Shown here: piece after piece, positions 53,686 through 62,999 of the stretch
How the letters are laid out: every line of letters starts with the position of its first letter
Numbering within the stretch: position 1 is the stretch's first letter
Assembly: GCA_039919885.1 (NCBI GenBank)
Contig: JBDSEV010000086.1
Location: 6,664-70,663, forward strand
Source of the DNA: JACMLD01 sp039919885
GTDB lineage: Bacteria; Bacteroidota; Bacteroidia; Chitinophagales; Chitinophagaceae
Direction: 5' to 3'
DNA length: 64,000 nucleotides
Position numbers and translations under genes: made by a program
The notes under the pieces: generated by a model
The model's input: the letters and a program-made list of their open reading frames with translations, nothing else
The model's database searches: none
What the model was told of the DNA's origin: nothing

Positions 53686-55401
53686 CTATATGTTTCCTTT
53701 CTTCAATTCTTCCACCGCAAAACTGGCAGCTCGTGCTGTGAGTGCCATATAGGTGAGCGAAGGATTTACACAGGAGGACGACGTCATGCAGGCACCATCG
53801 GTAAGAAATACATTTTTTGCATCCCATACCTGGTTATTTAGATTGAGCACGGATGTTTTTGGATCCTTGCCCATTCTTGCACTACCCATCTCGTGTATAC
53901 CATCACCGATCTCATGGCCATTATCGCGCGACTTAATATTTTTTACATTTGCTGCTTCCAGCATGGCCACCGCCTCGGAAACAATCTCCTTTCTCATTTT
54001 AAATTCATTCTCCTGCAATACTGCGTCCATGGCCAATATGGGAAGGCCCCATTTGTCTTTTCTTTCTTTATCAAGGCTGATGGTATTATTGTGGTGTGGT
54101 AACAGTTCGCCAAAGCCACTAATATTCATTGTCCAGGAGCCCGGCTCGGTCAGTGCATCTTTAAAGTCTGCCCCAATGGTTACTTCCTCCATTGGTCGGT
54201 TATACCCGTCCCTGCTGGCGCCGCCCTGGTAACCAAAGCCGCGCAGGTAATCTCTTTTATCGCCGTTCATATTTACAAACCGGGGTATATAAATACCGTT
54301 CGCACGGCGGCCAAAATAATACTTGTCTTCAAATCCTTCTACCGTGCCGGCGGCACCAAGGTTGTAATGATGATCCATAATATTGTGGCCCAGCTCACCG
54401 CTGCTGCTGCCCAAACCTTCCGGCCACACATCGGTAGCAGAGTTCATCAACACCCAAGCGCTATTCAACGCGGAGGCATTTACGAAAACAATTTTTGAGA
54501 AAAACTCGTAGGTTTTATTGGTCTCTGCGTCTACTATTTCTACGCCTTTGGCTTTTTTTGTATCCTTATCGTAGATGATTTTTGAAACAATGCTCCATGG
54601 CCGTACCGTCAGGTTGCCGGTAGCCCTTGCCGCCGGCAGCGTGGAAGACTGTGTGCTGAAATAGGCACCAAACTGGCAGCCTTCCCAGCAACGGTTCCGG
54701 AACTGGCACGCGGTTCTTCCGCTGATGGGCGCGGTAAGATTGGCTACCCTTCCAATAAACATATGGCGGTCTCCTTTCCATTTTTCTTTTATCCGAGCAG
54801 CTACATCTTTCTCTACACAGGTCATGTCCATGGGGGGCAAAAAATGTCCGTCGGGTAAATGGGCCAGGCCTTCCATAGATCCGCTTACGCCAATGTGTTT
54901 TTCAACTTTATCGTACCAGGGCGCTATATCTCGGTAACGGATAGGCCAGTCTATGGCCCAGCCGTCTTTTGCATTGGCTTCAAAATCAAGATCGCTCCAG
55001 CGATAGCTTTGCCTGCCCCATAAAATAGAACGGCCGCCCAACTGGTAAGCACGCCACCATCTGAAAGGTTTTATTTCATGGTAGGGCGCGTCGTTGTCAA
55101 CTACCCAGGAATCAATATTGCCCTCGGTTTTCCCCCAGGTACGGGCAATCACGGGCCGGTCTTTTAATTGTGCTTTTGTAACCGTGCCGCGGTGTTCAAA
55201 ATCCCAGGGATCTTTTGTAGCAGTTTTATAATCTTTGATGTGTTCAAAATTCCGGCCGCGTTCCAGCATCAGTACCTTCAGGCCTTTTTCTGTTAATTCT
55301 TTGGCCGCCCATCCGCCACTGATGCCAGACCCGATTACGATAGCATCGTACGTATTTTGTGCAACGGCTTTATTATTGATATTAAGAGAATCTCCTGGCA
55401 T
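53686..55401 (-). CDS. GMC-family FAD oxidoreductase, paralogue 3
   Basis: A 571-aa paralogue with FAD motif DAIVIGSGISGGWAAKEL near residues 18-35. The C-terminus has IHEMGSARMG and VNPSLTYMALTARAASFAV. The cysteine block CQFRNRCWEGCQFGAYF is in place. It lacks the DxxxGKDLGMRP-type insertion of paralogues 4 and 5. Upstream spacing 145 bases. Confidence 0.93.
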   Translation of the reverse strand: MPGDSLNINNKAVAQNTYDAIVIGSGISGGWAAKELTEKGLKVLMLERGRNFEHIKDYKTATKDPWDFEHRGTVTKAQLKDRPVIARTWGKTEGNIDSWVVDNDAPYHEIKPFRWWRAYQLGGRSILWGRQSYRWSDLDFEANAKDGWAIDWPIRYRDIAPWYDKVEKHIGVSGSMEGLAHLPDGHFLPPMDMTCVEKDVAARIKEKWKGDRHMFIGRVANLTAPISGRTACQFRNRCWEGCQFGAYFSTQSSTLPAARATGNLTVRPWSIVSKIIYDKDTKKAKGVEIVDAETNKTYEFFSKIVFVNASALNSAWVLMNSATDVWPEGLGSSSGELGHNIMDHHYNLGAAGTVEGFEDKYYFGRRANGIYIPRFVNMNGDKRDYLRGFGYQGGASRDGYNRPMEEVTIGADFKDALTEPGSWTMNISGFGELLPHHNNTISLDKERKDKWGLPILAMDAVLQENEFKMRKEIVSEAVAMLEAANVKNIKSRDNGHEIGDGIHEMGSARMGKDPKTSVLNLNNQVWDAKNVFLTDGACMTSSSCVNPSLTYMALTARAASFAVEELKKGNI

Positions 55402-55546
55402 GTGTTGTTTGTTATATGAAGAACAATATAATGAACGTGGTTGCTGATCGTATTAAAAAGTAGCAGTTGCTGATTGTTAGCTGTTCGCTGCTAGTATTAA
55501 TGACAATTGATATTGTTTGTGAATTGCTAACGGCTAAAAGCTATTC

Positions 55547-57370
55547 TTACAAATTTCCTTTTTTCAGTTCGCTTACTGCATGATCAACCGCTCTTGCCGT
55601 AAATGCCATATAACTCAATGATGGGTTTACACAAGACGCAGATACCATGAACGATCCGTCCGTTACAAATACATTGGGTGCATCCCATACCTGGTTAAAC
55701 TTATTCAGCACCGATGTTTTTGGATCTTTCCCCATGCGCGCAGTACCCATTTCATGAATTCCCCTGCCCAATGTACCATCGCCGTCGCGCCCTTTTACAT
55801 TTTTCACACCGGTTGCTTCCAGCATTTCAATGGCATCATTCAACATGTCTTTGCGCATTTTCTTTTCATTCTCCTTGTATTCAACATCAATAGCCAGTAC
55901 AGGAAGTCCCCATTTGTCGACACGTTGTTTACCGCCTTTATCGGCTACCGGGCGCATACCCAAATCTTTCCCTGTTATTGGGTCATTGAATTGCTCCGTT
56001 TTATCTGAATACGTATTCTTGTCTAAATAAATTCTGTTTTCATGGTACGGTAAGGTTTCGCCAAAACCACCAAGATTCATTGTCCAGCCACCTGGTTCTG
56101 TAAGCGCGTCTTTAAAATCTGCGCCAATAGAAAGTTCTTCCAGTGAACGGTTATAACCACCCCGGCTGGCACCTCCCTGGTACCCGAAACCGCGGAGATA
56201 ATCTCTTTTATCGCCATAGAAATTGCGGTAGCGCGGAACGTAAATTCCATTGGCGCGGCGGCCGAAATAATACTTGTCTTCATAACCATCTACGGTGCCG
56301 CTTGCACCCACACCAAGGTGATGGTCCATTACATTGTGGCCCAGTTCTCCGCTGCTGCTGCCCAAACCATCGGGCCAGATATCGGTGGCAGAATTCATCA
56401 ATAGCCACGCACTGTTTAGTGAAGAAGCATTTACAAAAATTATTTTTGCATTGAATGTATACGTCTTGTTGTTTTCGCCGTCCAGTACTTCCACGCCGGT
56501 TGCCTTTTTCTTGTCCTTATCGTACAGGATTTTTGTAACAATGCTCCAGGGACGAAGTGTTAGGTTACCGGTTTTTCTCGCCGCAGGCAAAGTAGACGAC
56601 TGCGTACTGAAATAGGCGCCAAACGGGCAACCCAGCCAGCATTTGTTACGGAACTGGCAACTGGTTCTGCCCTCATGCTCCACCGTTATATTGGCAACAC
56701 GCCCGATGATCATATGGCGACTCCCTTTAAAAGATTGTTTTAGCCGTGCCGCCACATCTTTTTCCACGCAGGTCATGTCCATGGCTGGCAGGTATTTGCC
56801 ATCCGGCAATTCGGGGAGGCCCTCAACGGAACCGCTGATGCCTGCAAATTTTTCTGCATAATCGTACCAGGGTGCAATCTCGTTGTAACGCACCGGCCAG
56901 TCGATGCCAACGCCCTCTTTGGCATTGGCTTCAAAATCCATATCTCCCATACGGTAGCTCTGGCGGCCCCACATCAGTGAGCGGCCACCTACATGGTACC
57001 CGCGAAACCAGTCGAAACGTTTCACCTCCGTATAAGGACTGTCCTTATCGCTGCACCAGTAATCCAGGTTGGTTTCATTTAAAGGATAATCCCTTTTTAA
57101 AACCGGGTAATCTTTTATCATTTCCTGGGTACGACCGCCGCGGTGGGGAAACTCCCACGGATCTTTTGACGCATTGACGTAGTCTTTTACGTGCTCAATA
57201 TCGCGGCCCCTTTCCAACATAAGTACTTTTAGTCCTTTTTCGCAAAGTTCTTTAGCAGCCCAGCCACCGCTGATACCCGATCCGATAACAATTGCGTCGT
57301 AGGTATTCTGGTCTGCCGCAGCAGCGTTGATGTTTACAGGTTTTCCGTTAGCGGTAGTGTCTCCTGGCAT
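55547..57370 (-). CDS. GMC-family FAD oxidoreductase, paralogue 4
   Basis: A 607-aa paralogue, the longest, with N-terminal MPGDTTANGKPVNINAAAADQNTY before DAIVIGSGISGGW. It carries an extra segment of about 30 residues (DPITGKDLGMRPVADKGG) that paralogue 5 also has, before DKWGLPVLAIDVEYKENEKKMRKDM. C-terminus IHEMGTARMG and VNPSLSYMAFTARAVDHAV. Paralogues 4 and 5 are each other's closest relatives by eye at protein and DNA level. Follows GMC 5 by 44 bases. Confidence 0.93.
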   Translation of the reverse strand: MPGDTTANGKPVNINAAAADQNTYDAIVIGSGISGGWAAKELCEKGLKVLMLERGRDIEHVKDYVNASKDPWEFPHRGGRTQEMIKDYPVLKRDYPLNETNLDYWCSDKDSPYTEVKRFDWFRGYHVGGRSLMWGRQSYRMGDMDFEANAKEGVGIDWPVRYNEIAPWYDYAEKFAGISGSVEGLPELPDGKYLPAMDMTCVEKDVAARLKQSFKGSRHMIIGRVANITVEHEGRTSCQFRNKCWLGCPFGAYFSTQSSTLPAARKTGNLTLRPWSIVTKILYDKDKKKATGVEVLDGENNKTYTFNAKIIFVNASSLNSAWLLMNSATDIWPDGLGSSSGELGHNVMDHHLGVGASGTVDGYEDKYYFGRRANGIYVPRYRNFYGDKRDYLRGFGYQGGASRGGYNRSLEELSIGADFKDALTEPGGWTMNLGGFGETLPYHENRIYLDKNTYSDKTEQFNDPITGKDLGMRPVADKGGKQRVDKWGLPVLAIDVEYKENEKKMRKDMLNDAIEMLEATGVKNVKGRDGDGTLGRGIHEMGTARMGKDPKTSVLNKFNQVWDAPNVFVTDGSFMVSASCVNPSLSYMAFTARAVDHAVSELKKGNL

Positions 57371-57414
57371 GTGTGTTATTTTATGAAATATTTTGTTTCT
57401 ATAATTAGCTGTTC

Positions 57415-59190
57415 TTATAAATTATTTTTCTTCAACTCACTCACCGCATGATCAACCGCCCGTGCTGTAAATGCCATGTATGTTAAGGACGGATTCTGGC
57501 AGGCGGCCGACGTCATGAATGAACCATCGGTAACAAATACGTTGGGTGCATCCCAGACCTGGTTGTATTTATTCACCACCGACGTTTTGGGATCTTTGCC
57601 CATGCGTGCAGAACCCATTTCATGAATGCCCCTGCCCAGGGTACCATCGCCATCCCAACCGTTTACGTTTTTAACGCCTGCAACGGTTAGCATTTCAATG
57701 GCATCGTTCTTCATATCTATCCGCATCTTTTTCTCATTCTCTTTATATTCTACGTCAAATGCCAGCACGCTCATACCCCATTTATCCAGTTTTTGCTTAC
57801 CGCCTTTATCTGCCACGGGGCGCATGCCTAAATCAAGTCCGGTGACTGGGTCTTTGAACTGTTCCATTTTATCTCCGTACAAGGTCTTGTCAATGTAAAT
57901 CCGGTTCTCGTGGTAAGGCAAGGTTTCGCCAAAACCGCCGAAACCCATCGACCAGCCACCCGGCTCCGTCATGGAATCTTTAAATGCGCCGCCGATGGTT
58001 AATTCAGGAATGTGGCTTCCCCAGCCGCTGCGGCTTGCACCACCCTGGTAACCAAATCCGCGCAGGTAATCTCTTTTATCTCCAAACAAATTGCGGTAAC
58101 GGGGTATGTAAGGACCGTTGGCGCGCCGGCCAAAATAATATTTGTCTTCATAGCCTTCAACAATGCCACTGGCACCGATGCCAAGGTGATGGTCCATAAT
58201 GTTATGACCGAGTTCCCCGCTGCTGCTGCCCAATCCGTCGGGCCATACTTCGGTGGCAGAATTCATCAGTATCCACGCAGAGTTGAGCGTAGATGCATTC
58301 AGGAAAATTATTTTTGCATAATAGGTATAGGTCTTGTTGTTTTCGGCATCCAGCACTTCAACGCCGGTTGCTCTTTTCTTGTCCTTGTCGTATAAGATTT
58401 TTGTAACGATGCTCCAGGGGCGGAGGGTGAGGTTGCCGGTTTTCCTTGCTGCGGGCAGGGTGGAAGATTGCGTACTGAAGTAGGCGCCAAACGGGCAACC
58501 CAGCCAGCATTTATCGCGGTACTGGCAGTTTGTTCTGCCGTCATGCGCCACCGTTAAATTCGCGCTGCGGCCCATAATAATGCGGCGGAAAGCTTTGGGA
58601 TCGTAATGCGCATTCATGCGTGCGGCCACATCTTTTTCAACGCAATTCATTTCCATGGCGGGCAAAAATTGGCCGTTGGGCAACTGCGGCATGTTATCCT
58701 GGGCGCCGTTGATGCCGGCAAACTTTTCTGCATGATCGTACCAGGGTGCAATCTCGTTGTAACGCACCGGCCAGTCTATGGCCACGCCATCCTTGGCATT
58801 GGCTTCAAAATCAAAATCACTCCAACGATAGCTCTGCCTGCCCCACATTAGTGATCGACCCCCAACATGGTAACCACGGAACCAGTCAAATCTTTTTATT
58901 TCAGTATACGGGCTGTCTTTATCACTGCACCAGTAATCCAGGTTGGTTTCATTTAGCGGGTAGTCCCTTTTCAGTACAGGATAATCTTTAATCATCTGTT
59001 CTGTACGGCCACCACGGTGCGGAAACTCCCACGGATCCTTGTTTGCATTTACATAATCTTTCACATGTTCAATATCACGGCCACGTTCCAGCATAATTGT
59101 TTTGAGGCCTTTTTCACACAATTCTTTAGCTGCCCATCCACCGCTGATACCGGAGCCGATTACAATTGCATCGTATGTATTGTCTGCCAT
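57415..59190 (-). CDS. GMC-family FAD oxidoreductase, paralogue 5
   Basis: A 591-aa paralogue, first GMC of the run. The start MADNTYDAIVIGSGISGGWAAK has almost no leader, so the FAD motif is at residues 8-18. It has the insertion DPVTGLDLGMRPVADKGG and the same C-terminal HEMG...QNPSLTYMAFTARAVDHAV ends. It follows the TIM-barrel gene by 100 bases. Confidence 0.93.
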   Translation of the reverse strand: MADNTYDAIVIGSGISGGWAAKELCEKGLKTIMLERGRDIEHVKDYVNANKDPWEFPHRGGRTEQMIKDYPVLKRDYPLNETNLDYWCSDKDSPYTEIKRFDWFRGYHVGGRSLMWGRQSYRWSDFDFEANAKDGVAIDWPVRYNEIAPWYDHAEKFAGINGAQDNMPQLPNGQFLPAMEMNCVEKDVAARMNAHYDPKAFRRIIMGRSANLTVAHDGRTNCQYRDKCWLGCPFGAYFSTQSSTLPAARKTGNLTLRPWSIVTKILYDKDKKRATGVEVLDAENNKTYTYYAKIIFLNASTLNSAWILMNSATEVWPDGLGSSSGELGHNIMDHHLGIGASGIVEGYEDKYYFGRRANGPYIPRYRNLFGDKRDYLRGFGYQGGASRSGWGSHIPELTIGGAFKDSMTEPGGWSMGFGGFGETLPYHENRIYIDKTLYGDKMEQFKDPVTGLDLGMRPVADKGGKQKLDKWGMSVLAFDVEYKENEKKMRIDMKNDAIEMLTVAGVKNVNGWDGDGTLGRGIHEMGSARMGKDPKTSVVNKYNQVWDAPNVFVTDGSFMTSAACQNPSLTYMAFTARAVDHAVSELKKNNL

Positions 59191-59290
59191 AAATATATTG
59201 TTGAGCGATTACCTGTTAGTCTTTAGCTGTTAAGGTTCGTTGCTGTGTTCTTTGCGTTAACCGATCGCTTAAAGCCAACAACTTTATTTT

Positions 59291-60193
59291 TTACACATCA
59301 CAAACCTTTACCGCCTGTTTCAATGCCGCGATTTTATCTTTTGTTTCTTTTCCGGTGGGAATAAATTCCTGCGCTACATAATCTTTAAAGCCGGTATCTA
59401 TAATGGCCTGCATAATAGCGGGGTAATTCAGTTCCTGGGTATTGTCTAATTCATGACGTCCGGGCACACCTGCTGTATGGTAATGGCCGATGTATTGGAA
59501 ATTGTCTTTTATTGTTCTGATAACATCGCCTTCGTCGATCTGCATGTGATAGATATCATACAATAATTTAAAATTTGGAGACCCGATGCGTTTGCAGAGT
59601 TCTACGCCCCAATGGGTTCGGTCGCACATATAATCTTTATGATCTATTTTGCTGTTGAGTAATTCCATTTGGATGATAACGCCATTTTTTTCTGCCAGCG
59701 GCATTAATTTTTTGAGGCCTTCTGCGCAGTTTTTCAGCCCGGTTTCATCGTCCATGCCCCCGCGGTTACCGCTGAAACAGATTAGGTTTTTGTAACCGGC
59801 TTTCTGCATCAAAGGAATCACTTCTGTATAATCTTTAATCAATTGTTCATGAAATTCGGGTCGGTTAAAGCCATTGGTTAAACTAACCTTACCGCCGTGG
59901 TAACACATAGAACTGAACAGGCCGTATTGCTGTGCCATGGGCCAGTCTTTGGGAGCCAGGAGGTCAATGGCGCCGAAGCCAATTTTTTTAACTGCTTTGC
60001 ACAATTCTTCTACTGATAAAAATCCGTAGCACCACTGGCATACGGAATGGTTGATATTTCCTTTAAATTTCAAGGTAGCTGAGTTTTCGGAAGCTTCTGA
60101 AGCAATGGCTGGTATCATTGACGAAGCGCCAATGGCCGCGGTACCCGCCAGCAGGTTTTTAAGCGCGGCGCGTCTGTTCTGTTTTTCTGGCAT
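59291..60193 (-). CDS. Tat-exported hydroxypyruvate-isomerase-like TIM-barrel protein
   Basis: A 300-aa xylose-isomerase-like TIM barrel. R6-R7 in QNRRAALKNLLAG is a Tat signal, with processing near residue 30. Metal ligands of the family: Glu in IQMELLNSK, Asp in LLYDIYHMQ, His in IGHYHTAG, Glu in AQEFIP. The layout (INHSVCQWCYGFLSVEELCKAVKKIGF) matches hydroxypyruvate-isomerase-like exported proteins that act on sugars or keto-sugars. It sits between the MFS permease and the GMC array and probably handles the oxidised sugar. Confidence 0.9.
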   Translation of the reverse strand: MPEKQNRRAALKNLLAGTAAIGASSMIPAIASEASENSATLKFKGNINHSVCQWCYGFLSVEELCKAVKKIGFGAIDLLAPKDWPMAQQYGLFSSMCYHGGKVSLTNGFNRPEFHEQLIKDYTEVIPLMQKAGYKNLICFSGNRGGMDDETGLKNCAEGLKKLMPLAEKNGVIIQMELLNSKIDHKDYMCDRTHWGVELCKRIGSPNFKLLYDIYHMQIDEGDVIRTIKDNFQYIGHYHTAGVPGRHELDNTQELNYPAIMQAIIDTGFKDYVAQEFIPTGKETKDKIAALKQAVKVCDV

Positions 60194-60232
60194 ATGAATC
60201 GGTTAGCAAAATGGATGGAATAATTTGTCTTC

Positions 60233-61435
60233 TTATGTAGTTACCAATACCTTTTTCTGCTTTTGCGTTTTCATGTAAAAATACAATCCGGCAAAAGCAA
60301 CAATCAACACCACCGGAATAATCATTGTTACATTAATGATATCCCTACCCGCCTCCATGGGTGGCTTGCTCTGCTGCAATCTTTCATAGTACCCGCCCAT
60401 AAAAATCATATAAACAGACACGGCAAACATTCCAGCTGCGCCCATTAAGTTAAGTCCTACAGCACCGGTTTCGGGCAAATTCTCAGATACAAATCCGATC
60501 ATGGTTGGCCAGAAATAACAAACACCCATTCCAAAAACCAAAGCGCCCACAAAAAGCATGTTGCCGGAAGAGTGACCCAGCAGGTACAAACCCACGGTGG
60601 CAAGGACCGCGGAAATTAGCAATACGCCCTGTGGTGCCAGCCGGTGAACTACCGGGCCAGCAAACGCCCGTCCGATTACCATTACCCCTGTTTCTATCGT
60701 CAGCAACAGTATCGCGTTATCGGTAACATTTTTTAACAGGACATCTATCCATTGACCGGTAAATAATTCGGTAATAGCCGTACCAAACATCAGGATGATC
60801 ATTAAAATAAACAATGGTTTTAGCAGGGCTTTGTACATGTCGGCAGAAGAGATACCACTCGCAACTCTTTCTGTAACCGGAAAGCTGAGCTTACTAAAAA
60901 GATACCCATAAACAAGTGTGGGAATGATCATAAGTCCTACCTGTACCTGCCAGCCAATGGCTGCTTTATCAAGAAAGTACACAATCAATGTACCTATTAC
61001 GATACCCCCGGGAAACCAGAGATGAAAGTGATTGAGCTTGGTTGTTTTATTGTCTGCATGTATGGTTGCTACCAAAGGATTGCAGGCCGCTTCTACTGTT
61101 CCGTTGGCGATTCCAATACACAACGTAGAAATAAATAAGGTCCAATAGCCGCCTGCGAAAATGGTCAGCAAAATGCCTACCAGGTGAAACACAAAAGCAG
61201 CTATCAGTAATTTTTTCATCCCGATGATGTCAACAACCAATCCCCCTACTACAATGGCTAGCGGAAAACCCCAGAACGCAGTTGCGGCAATGGTGGCGAG
61301 TTGCTGTGCATTTAATTGAAATTCTGTGCCCAGTCGGCCAAGTATACCTGCCCGGATGCCGAAAGAAAGTGAAGTAACAAGTAAAGCAGTGCAGCTGGCA
61401 ATAAATAATTGTTTGCGTTGAACGTCAGGTAGCAT
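60233..61435 (-). CDS. MFS-family sugar permease
   Basis: A 400-aa transporter counted from ATG 61435, with 12 hydrophobic segments. An upstream frame extension to 61525 is polar and likely not translated. The N-terminal half has GFPLAIVVGGLVVDIIGMKKLL (the GxxxDxxGxKK loop of the MFS family) and the second half PQGVLLISAVLATVGLYLL. It recalls FucP/NHP-type sugar permeases of Bacteroidota. First gene of the minus-strand run, so sugar uptake is coexpressed with the oxidation genes. Its start faces the divergent Gfo/Idh/MocA gene. Confidence 0.9.
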   Translation of the reverse strand: MLPDVQRKQLFIASCTALLVTSLSFGIRAGILGRLGTEFQLNAQQLATIAATAFWGFPLAIVVGGLVVDIIGMKKLLIAAFVFHLVGILLTIFAGGYWTLFISTLCIGIANGTVEAACNPLVATIHADNKTTKLNHFHLWFPGGIVIGTLIVYFLDKAAIGWQVQVGLMIIPTLVYGYLFSKLSFPVTERVASGISSADMYKALLKPLFILMIILMFGTAITELFTGQWIDVLLKNVTDNAILLLTIETGVMVIGRAFAGPVVHRLAPQGVLLISAVLATVGLYLLGHSSGNMLFVGALVFGMGVCYFWPTMIGFVSENLPETGAVGLNLMGAAGMFAVSVYMIFMGGYYERLQQSKPPMEAGRDIINVTMIIPVVLIVAFAGLYFYMKTQKQKKVLVTT

Positions 61436-61697
61436 ATCGTTTTTAGTTAAGTGGAGAAAGCAATCGAAGCACTCACCCAGTCCGCTCAAATGCAGCGGAA
61501 GCAGCGTAAGAACTTTAACATGCAATTAAAAATAAGGAGCTAAATGTAATTTTTATTTTTTATAAATCCCATCTTACAATTTATTTTTATCTTACTTTTT
61601 TTGAAAAGACTTTCTTACTTTTCCTGTTACATTCTTTTCTTCACAGAAAGATTGCTTGTAACACTGGTATATTAATAAAATTTTAATTGTTAACACA
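61436..61697. promoter_or_regulatory. Divergent control region of the sugar cluster
   Basis: 262 bases between the MFS gene (minus) and the Gfo/Idh/MocA gene (plus). It is very A+T rich from 61545 to 61610 with runs of T and A, and likely carries both promoters. One TACATTTA on the minus strand misses the TAnnTTTG pattern by one base. No regulator gene is adjacent. Confidence 0.4.
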
Positions 61698-62864
61698 ATG
61701 AACAGAAAGTTAAGAATGGGCATGGTTGGCGGTGGTAAGGACGCATTTATAGGTGCTATTCACCGCATTGCAGCCAATATGGACGGACTGATAGAACTGG
61801 CTTGCGGCGCGCTAAGTATTAATCCCGAAGTGGCCGTAGACTCCGGCCGCGCACTCTTTTTACCCGCAGACAGAACCTACCTCAACTATGAGGAAATGAT
61901 AAAAAAAGAGGCCGCTTTGCCTACAGAAAAGCGGATGGATTTTGTAACGATTGTTACCCCCAATTTCGCGCATTTTGCGCCGGCCATGATGGCCCTGGAC
62001 AATGGCTTTCATGTAGTAATTGAAAAGCCGATTGCGTTTACTTTGGATGAAGCAAAACAACTTAAGAAAAAAGTAGCAGAGACGGGTTTGATTTTGTGCC
62101 TTACCCACACGTATTCCGGGTACCCGCTTGTGAAACAGGCAAGGTCGATGGTAAGCGATGGCGTGCTCGGCAAAATCAGGAAAGTATGGGTGGAATACCC
62201 GCAGGGCTGGCTGAGTAAAATGAGCGAGCGCGAAGGCAATGCACAGGCCGCATGGAGAACAGATCCTAAAAAGAGTGGTAAAAGCGGTGCCATGGGCGAT
62301 ATCGGTACCCATGCCGCGCACCTGGCAGAATACATCACCGGTTCAAAAATCACGCACCTTTGTGCCGACCTGAATATTATGGTGACCGGGCGTGCGCTGG
62401 ACGACGATGGCAATGTGTTATTAAAGTTCGACAATGGCGCTGCAGGTGTGCTCATGGCATCGCAGGTAGCAGCCGGTGAAGAAAACGCATTGAAAATACG
62501 GGTGTATGGCGAAAAAGGCGGCATTGAATGGGCCCAGCATGAACCCAATACGTTACTGGTAAAATGGCTCGACCAGCCAACACAAATACTACGCGCCGGC
62601 GGTAATTACGGCGATCGCCTTAGCAGCTACGCCACGCACAATGCCCGCACCCCAGGCGGCCACCCCGAAGGTTACCTGGAAGCATTCGGCAATATCTACC
62701 GCAATTTTGCCCTTACACTGGGTGCAAGAATAGATGGCACAACGCCTACCAAAGAAATGCTGGATTTTCCGGGTGTGGAAGACGGTATACGTGGCATGGC
62801 TTTTATAGATAACGTGGTAGCATCCTCGCAGAGCGATAAAAAATGGTGGGAATACACTTTGTAA
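61698..62864 (+). CDS. Cytoplasmic Gfo/Idh/MocA-family dehydrogenase
   Basis: A 388-aa NAD(P)-dependent dehydrogenase without signal peptide. The Rossmann motif GMVGGGKDAFIG is at about residues 8-19, EKP in HVVIEKPIAF, and the GDIGTHAAHL block gives the catalytic His. It differs from the exported copy at 9.9 kb in the N-terminal region and substrate domain. Followed by the TIM-barrel gene at 63000 with 135 bases that contain an inverted repeat. The pair probably converts one imported sugar derivative: oxidation by this enzyme, isomerisation by the next. Confidence 0.93.
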   Translation: MNRKLRMGMVGGGKDAFIGAIHRIAANMDGLIELACGALSINPEVAVDSGRALFLPADRTYLNYEEMIKKEAALPTEKRMDFVTIVTPNFAHFAPAMMALDNGFHVVIEKPIAFTLDEAKQLKKKVAETGLILCLTHTYSGYPLVKQARSMVSDGVLGKIRKVWVEYPQGWLSKMSEREGNAQAAWRTDPKKSGKSGAMGDIGTHAAHLAEYITGSKITHLCADLNIMVTGRALDDDGNVLLKFDNGAAGVLMASQVAAGEENALKIRVYGEKGGIEWAQHEPNTLLVKWLDQPTQILRAGGNYGDRLSSYATHNARTPGGHPEGYLEAFGNIYRNFALTLGARIDGTTPTKEMLDFPGVEDGIRGMAFIDNVVASSQSDKKWWEYTL

Positions 62865-62869
62865 GTGGT

Positions 62870-62995
62870 AAGTTTTAAGTGGTAAGTCTTGTTGCGCGGC
62901 CATTGATCAGCCAGGTGTCTGCGTCCTAAGATTTATACTTATCAAAACTTATCCCCTGAAAGCGCTTGTGACTTACAACTTATCACTTAAAACTT
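62870..62995. repeat. Inverted repeat of 18-bp arms flanking the Gfo-TIM gap
   Basis: Arm 62870-62887 (AAGTTTTAAGTGGTAAGT) pairs with 62978-62995 with one mismatch (17/18). Both are part of degenerate AAGTGGTAAG-type repeats. The 90-base loop has no gene. It lies right after the Gfo stop and before the TIM ATG. Confidence 0.75.
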
Positions 62996-62999
62996 TTTC

